A stretch of DNA of 64,000 bases from Simmondsia chinensis. Lineage: Eukaryota > Streptophyta > Magnoliopsida > Caryophyllales > Simmondsiaceae. A program made the translations under genes and the position numbers. Numbering within the stretch: the first letter of the stretch is position 1; every line of letters begins with the position of its first letter. The notes under the pieces were generated by a model. The model was not told the origin of the DNA and ran no database searches. It saw only the letters and a program-made list of their open reading frames with translations. The stretch is from NCBI GenBank assembly GCA_018398585.1, contig JAGTTD010000001.1, forward strand, positions 28,093,438 through 28,157,437. The letters are read 5' to 3'. Positions 26,501 through 38,500 of this stretch are shown one piece after another.

Positions 26501-29500
26501 GAATTTCTCATTTCGTTTGCGAGGAGGAGAAGATCCTTATACTAATGATATTTGGAGGCAGAAAATTACGTTTCAGGCCAAGTGTCTTGATGTTCAAGGG
26601 AAATTGGGCCAATGAGCTAAGTTTATGTTCGGCGGCCTTGAGCCACTGTTTGCTATATTTGTTTGTTATTAAGTGTGATGTGGTTGCTATAAATACAAAT
26701 GTAAATAAATGGGCAAAAGGGGCTACCGCTACTAGGGAGTGAGCCTAATCGGACCGCACGTCTTTGACCTCAACCACTCAACATTTTCGGAGAAAAGGAG
26801 GTGATATTTTGGTGTATCTAACTTTGGTTATTTCGCGAGTTCTGCTTATGCTTCAATTAACAAGACTTTTTTAGATATTTTTTGGTGGATATTTTATATA
26901 TTTTTTGACAGAAAATTAAAGGGATACAGGGCTAATTGAAGTGGCAGTTACAGTGATGGAGCATGACCCACAGACACTTAAAAGTCAAGAACTGGGGGGG
27001 GGGGGGGGGGGGGCAAACCCAAGAGCTCAGTAGTCCACTTACAAGCCCCAGTTTGCAGATTTTTAGGCCTGGCATCAAGGTCTGACAAGATTTAGATGGA
27101 GCAAACCTTATTTGGGTCACTGGATTAGGACCAACGCAATCAAGGTCATGCCTTGGTTGTCAAAGCCCTAAACAATGCCGCAAACCTAAGTTCACCTGAC
27201 TTATCAAGCAGTGGCAATAGTGTTAAGACCAACGCAATCAAGGTTAAGCCTTGGCCGTGAAAGCCTTAAATTGAAGCCTTGAGTCTCAACTTGTCGATTT
27301 TGGGAACTGATTAAAATGAAGAGTTCAGACCTAAAGTTCGAAGCGCTGTACTACTGAAGAAGTAAGTACAACAAGATCTATACTACGCTAGACTAAGTTA
27401 AGTTATGCTACTCCTAGAAAAAAAGCATAAGTGTGTTGTAATGAAAACTTAAAGAAGCTTTGTATGAGTGTGTGTACTATTTTGGACTACAACAAAGTCG
27501 CTTATTTATAGAAAAAAACTAAATAACGGCTGCCCCCTATTTCCGCGGCACTTTCTTCCCACGCCAGGCCACCATGCTTCTTAAGTGCGTGAATGATCAA
27601 TGAATGTGCCCTTGATTTGGTGCTCGAGCATATTTCTTGAGGCCCACGTCCACATTTTCAGCTGCAATCTCTTCTAGATGCTCCACATTCTCTTGGATTA
27701 AGCTTGGTGCCCATGCATCTGAAATTGCGCTCCAAGTAACTGTCTCGAGCTTGGAAACCACCCGTCTTGCAGCCTTCTTAGCAGTCCCTTGAGCTCGAGC
27801 TCCCTTTACCCTTCAGCCATCTCGAGCCTCGAGTGGCTGATACCCCTGTTAGGGTGATAAACTTCTTAAGACACTGGGCTTGAGATGCCGTTATCTTAGT
27901 ACCTAGAGGTCTGATTCTCCTTGAGGAGGACCTCATGTGATAAGCACGTGGCACTTTGCCCAAAACGGTGTCGTCGCAGATCTCTCAAAATTAGGGTGTA
28001 AACAAATGCCCCCCTTTTAGCTGTTGGTAAATTCAAATTTATAATGGGTAAAAATCTGCCTGATTTGACCCTTAATGGCTACAGGGAGCTCAAGAGAACA
28101 CTGTTTGACGTCTGATCTTCTTTCCCGCCTGTCTATAAGTACAATAGTTAGGGCTTCGAATCTTCACTTCCTCTGCTCTGTGCTCTCTCTTTGCTGTAAC
28201 CAAGCACTTCGAAAACACTTGTTCTCTGCTCTTCAACCCTTGATCGTCGTTGCTAATCTGCTCTATCCCCTTGCACTTCTTTGAATCAAACAACGATGGC
28301 TCAAATTCCTTACGTCGTTTCTGCTTCCATTCCTTAAGCTGACAGCCCCATCGAGCAGTTGGTGCGTTTGGTACAATCAGATACCTTAATGGTCTCCGAT
28401 AGGCTTTAGAGCCCTATTGATCTTGGTGCCACAAAGGAGGATCCTTCTTAGTTGTCTAGAACTAGCAAGCCTAGCGTCATTAGGTTTGCCTTCCATTTTA
28501 CTATGCAAAACCCTTCTGACACGTTTCGACATCCGCGCTTATGGACCTCTTCTAAGAGCCACATGCCAGTGGAGGCTTTTCTCTTCATGAATTGGGTGGA
28601 CAACTTTCCATGGCCCATGAGTCGGGTGGGCTACCTCTTTACACCTCTAGTGTGGGCAATACTCCTGTTCACTTATTGATGTGAACGTTTTCTTGGCCAT
28701 CGTGTTAATGCACGGCAGGTCCGCAAGTCCACACCCTGGTGGTTTTCAAGTCTGCCAGTGGCAAACCTTCCTTAAAGGTCAAAACGTCTATATCTTGCCC
28801 TTTTTTATTTTCAGGGGATTTCTTAAGAAATCTAACATAGACTTAGAGTGACACCGCGTATTCCCTTAAGGATCTATAAGTATCAAAGTCTCACTTTTAC
28901 GACTTACCAAACTTGAATGAGGTTTCCACATTTAATCATACTGTTAGAGCCTTAAGGGAATACTAACGCGACTCTGTTTCCTTTACATTTCTCAGGAAAT
29001 CCTTGACCTTCAAAACGAGAGGATCTGATCTGGTATCAGTAAGAGCTTTGAGATTCCTTGCAGGAGAGACTAGCTTCCTTGACCACTGGGAGGAAAGAAG
29101 TTATCATCCATATCCTATAGGAGCATCTTCAGAAAAAGTCCCTAGTCAGACTTAGGATTTTATTTTTGCTTAGAGTTGTAAAGAGGCTACTTGGCTATAT
29201 ATTGTATTGTTTTATGTAAGCCACGTACTCCTTATCAGTATCAATGAAAGACGCATTTTTGTCAAATACGTCTCTTAGTTTAGTAGTTCCTTTTTTTATT
29301 TTTCCTCACTCAAGGATCATGGAATTGATCCTCAAGACACTGATATTGAAACTGAGCCCATAATTTAGGGAATCTAAATTTAAGGACTTCTTTGTTAGAA
29401 TCTCAAATTAATGGCACATATTTCTTTAGGAACCTTCCATTAATGGCCCTTGGGTGAGTTCTCTCATCTAGGAATTGAGTAAGTAAGCATTTTCTCAAAA

Positions 29501-32500
29501 TACCTCTATGACTTTGAATAGACCCTCCCAGTTCGGGGACCATTTTCCAAAGACGCGATCTTTTTGGCCAATGGGTAGAGCCACATTCCAGACTAAAACC
29601 CCTAAGTCAAAGGACTTAGGTTTGACCTTTTTGTTGTAGGCTTTGGCCACCTTCTTCTTTTGTTTTTCTAACTTGTGAAGGACGTCCAGCTTAACTTGGT
29701 CCAAGTTAGTTAGCTCATCCATCATAGCTTACTCATACTCCGGTTCAGAAAATCTCCCTTGATGAGCTAACCTAATAGATTGCACCGTAACTTCCATTGG
29801 AAGTATAAATCATGGCCATACGTTAAATGGAAGGGGGTTGCCCTAGTTGTATCACGATTGGACATTTTGGAAGCCCAAAAGGCATCAAGTAGCAGTTCAT
29901 GCCACTTTTTGGGATTATCCTCAATCATTTTCTCAATATTGGCCTATAGCATCTTGTTGGTAGACTCTGCTTGGCCATTAGCTTGAGCATAGTAAGGGGT
30001 CGAGTTCAAGATTTCTATGTTGAAACTCTTGGTAGAACTTCTTAACCGTAGCCCCATTGAATACTTTAGCTTGGTCCACAGTAATGGTTTTTGAGATTCC
30101 AAACCTACATAGGATGTATTCTTTGATAAAATCAATCACATCTTGCTGATTGATGTTCCTATATGGTTTAGCTTCCACCCATTTTGTAAAGTAGTTTGTG
30201 GCCACAAGAATGTAAGAATGCCACTTGCTAGAAGGAGGGTTAGGACCTATTTCGCATTGCTGTGAAAAAAATGGCTTTTTTCAGAAGCACTTTTTGTAAA
30301 AGCACTTTCGTAAAAGGTGCTGTTTCAAATAAGCAGTTTGTGTTTGGCTCAACCAATAAAGAAGCACTTATTATAATATTGTGCATGTTTGGTCAATATT
30401 AAAAAATGCTTTTTTTATAAAATTAATAGAAAGTATATTAACATAAGTCTTTTATAGTTGAAAACAATTACCCAAGAACCATTTCAAATATTTAGTATAT
30501 CTTTTAAATATTTAAATATTTTTATTTTTTAAAATATTTTATAAATATATAAAATATCTTTTAAATACTTAAACTAATTTTTAATGCATTAAAATATTTT
30601 TTTAATATTTTAAAAATATTATTTTTTAAAAAAAGTAAAATATTTTTGAAATATTTAAAATATTTTCACAAATATTTAAAATGTTTTCTAAATATTGTAA
30701 ATATATTATTAATTATTAAAATATTTTTTTCATATATAAATTATTTTTTAAATATATAAATTAGTTTTTAAATATATTAACAAACTTAAATATACCTGAA
30801 CCAAAATTTCTCAATTCTTTAATTTCTACTTCTGCTTAAAATGAGAAGCACCATATTTTTCCTTCTCCTTAAAAGCTGAAAAACAACCTCTACTTTTGAT
30901 AAAAGGCGCTTTTTAATCTCAGAAAAATGCTTTTTCTAGAAAAAGCACTTTTTCCCCAGAGTAAGCTAAGGGTGCGTTTGGTTCAGCTTATTTCATCTTA
31001 TCTTTTTTCAGCTTATCTGTTTCAATATGATCTGTCCATTTAAGATCTGTATCTTTTTTCAGTGAAGTGTTTGGTTGTGCAGTGTAGAAAGATCTTTTTT
31101 ACAAAATAAAGCATTTCAATACAAGTTAAAAAAGTAGCTTATCTACTATAATCACAAAAATGACGTAATAATATAAATTATCTAATTATAGTAGGTAAGA
31201 AAGAATCATGATAATAATTGGTCATAGTAGTGGAAAGTTGTGAGTGTAGTGACCCCTGACCATAAAAGGTGTGGTGGTCGGTGGGAGTGGTGATAACAAG
31301 TAAAAGTAGGTCATGGCAGTGTAGATTTAATGTTAATATAACATTTTTAAAGAATTTCTCCGAAATAAGCTGTGAAAAAGATCCAGTTTTACAGCTTTTT
31401 CTGCTTAGTTATAAAACTGCTTTTTCATCTTTCAATTTAAGCTGCGAAAAAGATATAAAAAATTCTTTTCTGCCAACCAAACTGCAGTCAAAAAAAGCTT
31501 TTTCACATCTTTAAGCTGTTAAAAAACTGAACCAAACGCAGCCTAAGCCAAACAACCCCTTAATCTCCACTATAATGTCCATTGCCCATCCTCTAAAGGG
31601 CCATGGTTTGACAATAGCATGCATCTCGGTTGTAGGGACTCTTGGTACATTACCATGTTTTTGGCATGCTTTGCACCCAGGGTCGGTCCTGACATTCCTG
31701 GGCTTCAAGCGGACATTTCAAATGGGGGCCCTTTATATGTAATTAAAGTCTAAATATTGTAATATTAAAACTTATTAATTTTAACAAGTAAGATTTAAAA
31801 AATACAATCATCTAAAATTTGGAGTCCTTAAATTTCGTTGGCCCCAAAGGGTGCTTGGGTTGCTTGGGGTTATGTCCGGCCCTGTCTGCACCCCTTGGCA
31901 TACTTAATGCAGTCATTCATCGTTGATGGCTAATAATAGCCATAACGCTTGATGAGCCAATGCATCTTATTGTCAACCAAATGGGATCCCCAGATACCCT
32001 GATGGGCTCCTACTCACTAACATTGCTTCATCTAAATCTTGACATTTGGGAAGCATTCCACTAGCATCCCTTTTGTATAACTCTTCAAATTCATCATCTA
32101 GATGGAATCTATGAGCTCTCATTTTCATCTTTCTGTCCTTAACGTAGTCTCGAGGGTTCTTGTAGTAATCCGTTAAAGGTGTCCTCAATCCTCACGTTGA
32201 CATGTGACAAATTGATGTATCTCAAAGCAACCCAAGTGTTTACTTGGATTGACTTTACTCTCAGAAATGAAGGACTTAGGGAATTCAATGTCATGGCCTA
32301 GAACTTTAGTCTTAATGACCATGATTTCTTCGCACCAAGTCCTAGGTAGCTTGTACCCTGAGGCCAACTGAGCTAAGTCATTGCCTGCTTTGTTTTGTTC
32401 TCGAGGAATGTTTTCAAACTGAACACCATCAAACTTATCTAATAGTTCTTGCACCATTGAGATGTACTTGTTTGAGGTATTGCTTAAAGACTGAAATTCC

Positions 32501-35500
32501 CCTTTTACTTGGCAAATGACCAATTGCGAATCCCCTCTTATGAACATTAGGGACTTGCATTTCTATGAGAGTTTGTAGGCCTATGATTAGTGCCTCAAAC
32601 TTTGCCATGTTGTTGGAGCACTTTGCCAACCAAGGTAACAGCTAACTTGGTGATGATGCCAGCAGGGGACTCAATTGCAATCCCAACTCTGGCCCGTGAA
32701 TTGGTCCTTGATCCATCAAAGCGTAGTTTCCAAGGGAGCATTTCCACTATTAGCAGCTGGTCTGGCCCGTAGTCCAAACTAGTATGAATGTTTGGATGGT
32801 CAGCTAAAAAGTTTGCTGAGGCTTGGCCTTTGACTGACTTTTGTGACGCATATACCAATTCAATCTGAAGTAGAGCTACACTCCACTTGTTTAATCTTCC
32901 TCTCATCAGAGATCTATCTATCATGTACTTAAGAACATCCGTTTGAGCAACCACACATATGCATAGAATAGAGATAGACACAATTTCTCAATAAAGGAAT
33001 ATTTTATTTCACATTCGTTCCAACAAGGGCTTAGGTAGAACACAACTTGTTTAAATCCTTGCTCGCTGTCTTGTACAAGCAAACAACCAATTGAATCATC
33101 ATGAGTAGAGACATAAATCTTCAAAGGTTTGCCTTACTTTGGTGGAATCAACACTAGCAGCCTAATCAAGTACTCCTTGATGGCCTCAAAAACTGCTTGA
33201 TGTGACTCCTTCCACTTGAAGTTTTTCTCAGATTTGAATCTCAGCAGTGGAGAGAAGACTTTAGTTTTCCTTGCGACATTTGAGGTAAAGCGCCTCAGAA
33301 AATTAACCTGCCCTAAGAAGCATTGAAGCTCCTTTTTGGTCGAAGGCGGTTTGGCTTGGCCTTAGTCTTGTTAATGTCCACCTCAATGGCCCTCTAGTGT
33401 ACCAGAATTCAAGGAAGTTTCTAGTATGCACGCCAAAGGCACATTTTAACGGGTTCATCTTGAGGTTATGGATCCTCATTCTAAGGAACGCTCCTCTCAA
33501 GTCTTCCAAGTGTTTAGCTTGGGACTTTGATTTGACCACGATGTCATCTATGTAGACTTCCATGGTCTTGCCAATGAGATCATGAAAGATCATGTTCATG
33601 GCTCTTTGCTAGGTGGCACTAGTGTTCTTCAAGCCAAATGGGGTAGCCACCCACTCAAAAGGTTCCTATTGACCCAGGACACCTGAATGCCGTTTTGTGG
33701 GTATCCTTTGAAGCAATCATGTGATGACTCCAAACATAGCAAGGCCAATGACTTATAAGCCAACAAAGGAACCAATGATCATCGTAGATGAAATGTTAAG
33801 AACATTTATTCTAAATATGCTTATAATACAATGGGTAACACACGATACAATCCCTTGGAATTCAAAACTTAAAACAAATGGCTAAGATTTTCGAGAAGTA
33901 AACATAATCCTATATAACTGAACTATGAACTCTTAAAATGCAAAAGAAAGTCTTCTAAGCTTGTGACCACTTCAAGCATGTAGAAAGTACGCCCCTTGAA
34001 TATCTCCCTTCAGCTTACTATGCCTTGTCTGAAATTGTTAAATAACAGGGTGAGCATAAAGCTCAGCAAGTAACAGATCCGTTAACAAAACAAGGATCAA
34101 GCATTATTTGAAAGACATGAAACATATTTCAAAAGCATAGCCGAAGTCGCTTACTAAAAATGTATTCGGAAAACTTAAGAACATATCAACTGAACTCTTG
34201 GGCCTTAAGCCTCTTGGTTGTGGCTGCATATAATCCCTGCAACTGGGATTGGCTATCGTAATTGGATCCCCGACCAACTATGGGTTTTGAGGAACGTTCT
34301 AAATAGTGCACCATTAACAAAGATGGTATAATCCCCCATCAAGGGCTCAAAGATGCCCTTCCTCCGTCATTGTAGGGCACAGCCTAAAAAACAAAGCATA
34401 AGAAATGTATTTGCATATTTGCACATCATAGAACATAATTCAAATCATTTTTCCGAAATACCATAAATCAAAGCAATATAACATAGCCAATGTTAAATTC
34501 CATATTCCACAAACTTAGTCAAACATGTTTGATCCCATTTTAATTTCAAACATATAGAGAGGTAAAAAGGTTAACATGTGATGTACAAAACAAATCTTTT
34601 GATAATTTAGTAAACTATTAGCATAATAAACATTTAGAAGCTTTAACAAAAAGGGCAGAAGAGTTAACAAATAAGTTACTTACTAGAAAAAATGAAGCTT
34701 TCCTAAAATCCCAAGCACAAATTTTAGCTCTTTTCTTCTCTCTTTCTTCTCCCTCAATCTCTTATTCTTAAAGAACTACTATATTTATTTGTTGATTTAA
34801 GAAAGGGGAGACATAGAGGGGTATTTATAGGGGAATGGTTTGGGTTTTAGGGTGTTTGAAAGAAGCAAAAGGCTGATTTTCTTTTCTTGTCAAAGATGGT
34901 GGCTAGTCAAGTTCAAAAAGAAAGCTTTCCTACTGAAAAAATCAACTTTCCATGGTCAAAATTTGGGGGCCATGCATTTCCAAGAAGAAGGCTCACTTTT
35001 GGTCCAAAATGAAAGCTTATTTTGTTCAAGTATGGGGAGATTTGAGACTAGTGAAATGAGTGAATAATTTGGCTAGAAATTTCAACTAAAATTTGAACAA
35101 CCACTTCTAGGTAATTTGTGTGGGAAATACTTATATCTTAGAAATTAAATTCGTTACAAATCATGGCTTGATAGTACCCACAATAGCCATCCATAAAGGA
35201 TAAGACCTCATGCCTTGAGGCTGAATCAATGAGCACATCAGCAATTGGCATTGGCTATTCATCCTTTGGGGTGATTGCATTCAGATCTCTGAAATCAATA
35301 TAGACTCTGATTTTGCCATTCTTTTTGATGACAGGAACAATGTTTTGATGAATTTGGCCTTTAAGAGTCTCTCAATTTTTTCTTTGACCAAATTAATTAC
35401 TTCTTGGGACATCCTTCTCTGGGCCTGAATGATGGGCCTCGAGCCTGGCCTGATAGGAAGCTTATGCTCAACCACATTTCTGTCTAGGCGGGGTATCTTA

Positions 35501-38500
35501 TGATGATTCCAAGCAAAGCAATCCTTGCCTGGTTTGATAGGAAGCCTATGTTTCACCACCTTTTTTTGTCTAGGCCATCTCAAGATGATTCCAAGCAAAG
35601 CAATCCTTGAACTCACGGAGCAAGGTCAAATACTGCTTCTTCTGCTCTTTACAAAGCAGAGCACTCAGATAGGTAGGTCTTCGGTCTTCTGTAGATCCCA
35701 AGTTAACCTTGAGGAGGGGGTCTTGAACTTCAGCCTCCAAATCCTTCATCTTAGCCAGTGCTGCTCTCAAGTCAGATAGCTCCAGCTGTTTCTCTTGTGT
35801 CATCTGGGCTTCGAGGCCATTTTCATTGAATGGCTGCTCAGCCCAAAGTTGGTCCTCAGCATGCCAAGCGACGAGCTTTGCTATAGCTGAGGAAACGGCC
35901 CTCTGGGCCATTACTCGGAGGTGCTGGCTCCTCCGTATTATGGCTTTTGGTGTGCCTTGGAGGTGTCTATCAAGAAGGGCTCTCATGCATCCCCAGAAGT
36001 CGGAGTCTTCTGACTCCACATCCACTTGATCAACCTCAGCTTTAGTAAGTGGGTTCTCAAGGATAGCTGTCATTTCTTGGTGTTGGGCAGACTGAAGAGT
36101 GGTCCTTTTGACATCAAGTGGTCCTACGCCATCTTCGTAGAACTTTGCCTTAACATAATTAGAGCAAGCCATGAATGACTTGTTATCTGCCATAACAACC
36201 TCATGTTTGTCATGATTCCAAAAGATTAACAACTGGTGAAGTAAAGAAACGATACAATAATTGGCGTGTAGCCAATCTCTCCCAAGCAAGGTGTTGTAGC
36301 TTGAGGTAGTATCCACTATAAAGAAGGCAGTTAACGTGCTTAAGCTGCCAACACTGAACTCAATCGGGATGACCCCTTCAGCTACAAAGAAAGGTTACCT
36401 TTCGTAGCTGCTACTTCAGCTACAAGCTCCACCTCGAGATTTTCGTCTAATGCTATCACATCTCTCTCAAGGCCTTCTTGAGCATTAGTTGCCATGAACT
36501 CCAGGGGAAGGAGTAGGGCAGTTCGAACACTAATCTTCTTAGGGAGCCTTCCAAACTATATTTGGACCCCTTGATTTGTTTCCTTCTTAGGACTGCCATC
36601 CATTGGCACATCCGGATCTTGCTTTTAAGGACTGCCATCAGTTAGCATGTTCACACCCAGAAGATGAAGGTGGCAGAGATGAGGATGCTGCGATGGATGT
36701 GTGGGCACACAAGGAAGGATAGGGTCAGAAACGACGCTATAAGAGGAAAGTTGGGCGTAGCCTCGATCGAGGACAAATTGAGGGAGCAACGCTTGAGATG
36801 GTTTGGGCACGTTAGGAGGAGACCGACCACAGCTCCAGTCAGGAGATGTGAACAACTACATAGGACGCTAGGAAGAAGAGGGAGAGGTAGGCCTAGGAAG
36901 AGTTGGATGGAGACGATCCGACATGACCTGACCCACCTAAACCTAAGTGAGGAGATGGCCTTGGATAGAGCTCGTTGGAGAGCGAGCATAGGGGTAGCCG
37001 ATGTAGCGGCCTAGAGTAATGCTGCGTATTGCTGCTAGCATAGGGTTTATAACGCGGATTTACCCCATGTGGTGTGCTTATGTGCGTATGCGTATGTGTG
37101 TATGGATGTGGTCTATTTGCCTTATTATGTGTCGTGGATAGGTCTTTGACATGACCTAACCTTTTTCAGGATGCCTTGCTTCCAGGACGGTAAGATCTTC
37201 AGGTTGGGGGTCCTCGGAAACAACCTCTCTTCCACTCGGAAGGGGTAAGGCTGCGTACATCCACCCCCCAGACCCTGCTTTTGCGGGAGCCCGTGACGCA
37301 CTGGGAATGTTGTTGTTGTTGTTGCTGCATCAGTTAACATGTCCTGATCTAGAGGTTAGTCCTTTGGCTCAACCCCTGAAATCTGAGATTCCTCCATAGG
37401 TTGGGGGAAATCTTCTTCGTGGAAATCATTCTCTATGTCTGACCATGTTGGCTTAACATGGTTCAGGGGTTCCACTAGATTGATGCTGAGGGGGCTGTAC
37501 TCTTCCTCATCATCTGATGACCTTCGAGCCAATGAATTCTTGGCAAGTTGATCCCACCAAGATTCCTTTCCTTCAGAAGACAAGAGACTAGTCCATCTCC
37601 CAAGCTTCTTACGTGGCACACCTTTACCAGCAGTGGTAAAAGGTTTAGATTCAGTTATTGGATCCTCGAGATCCATAGGCTAAGTTTGCCTGCCCTTGCG
37701 GACTCTGTCTTTCTCTTCAGAGAGCCCAGTTAAGCAAGTATCAAGCAGGGCTCTTTGTTGTGCTACTTTCTTTCGCAGCTGCCTTGTCTTCGGAGTTCGA
37801 GTAAGGCTGGAGGGACTAGCATCCTCTTGCTTGAGGTGGTTTTTTCTCCAGGCATTACCAAGACGGACCCCATAAGGCAAGTGTTGTGACTGTCGCGGTC
37901 TCTGACTGGTGTCCACGTCAAGCAGGTGGTATTTTGGATTTCTCTTTGGGTGCCCAGTTCTCATGATGATGTGGTCTTTGAAGTAAGTCCTCGAGAAGGT
38001 CCAATCAGTGATTCCTTCTTAGAAGGAGCTAGCTTTTTTCTTGGATAAAGGTTTAGCTTCTTCATCTCGGACACCAACTTGTGACCATAGCCTCCATAAA
38101 GGTCATAAGTAAAGAGCCTGAGCTTTCTCGACGTCTGCTTCTTAGTAGCAAAGACGGTTTGCCAATGGTCCTCAGTGGATATTCCCATGGCTAACTCTTC
38201 TTCTTTGGAGAGAAGAATAGCTCCTTCCTCTAGTTATTTTTTCAAGAATCTGCTGAAGGTGGCACAGTTGCATGTTGAATGTTCAGCCGTGATGTGCCAC
38301 TTGTAGTAATCACTTGATAAATCTATTGAGGTTCTAGGAAACTTGAGTGGCCCCCTCTCCAGCAGGCTGTCAAACAAAGAGTTGGCTCTACTAGACTCTC
38401 TTTGTCTTTGCTCATCTTGCATAGAGATTTGCCATTAGCCTGACCATCATGGGTACTGTAAGGTTTTACTGTCTCAATTGCATTGACTTAGACAATTCCA

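Larger units (their letters stand above)
29495..31977 (-). pseudogene. Integrase of the Tat element, split by MITEs
   Basis: The zinc region lies at 31560-31977, with CKACQKHG, then [14 protein letters not shown] opening the core. After an insertion the core resumes at 29944-30205 with [17 protein letters not shown] and [11 protein letters not shown], then [11 protein letters not shown]. The C-terminal part at 29495-29725 reads [16 protein letters not shown] and KWSPNWEG. Frameshifts lie near 29980 and in 29730-29940. Confidence 0.88.
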
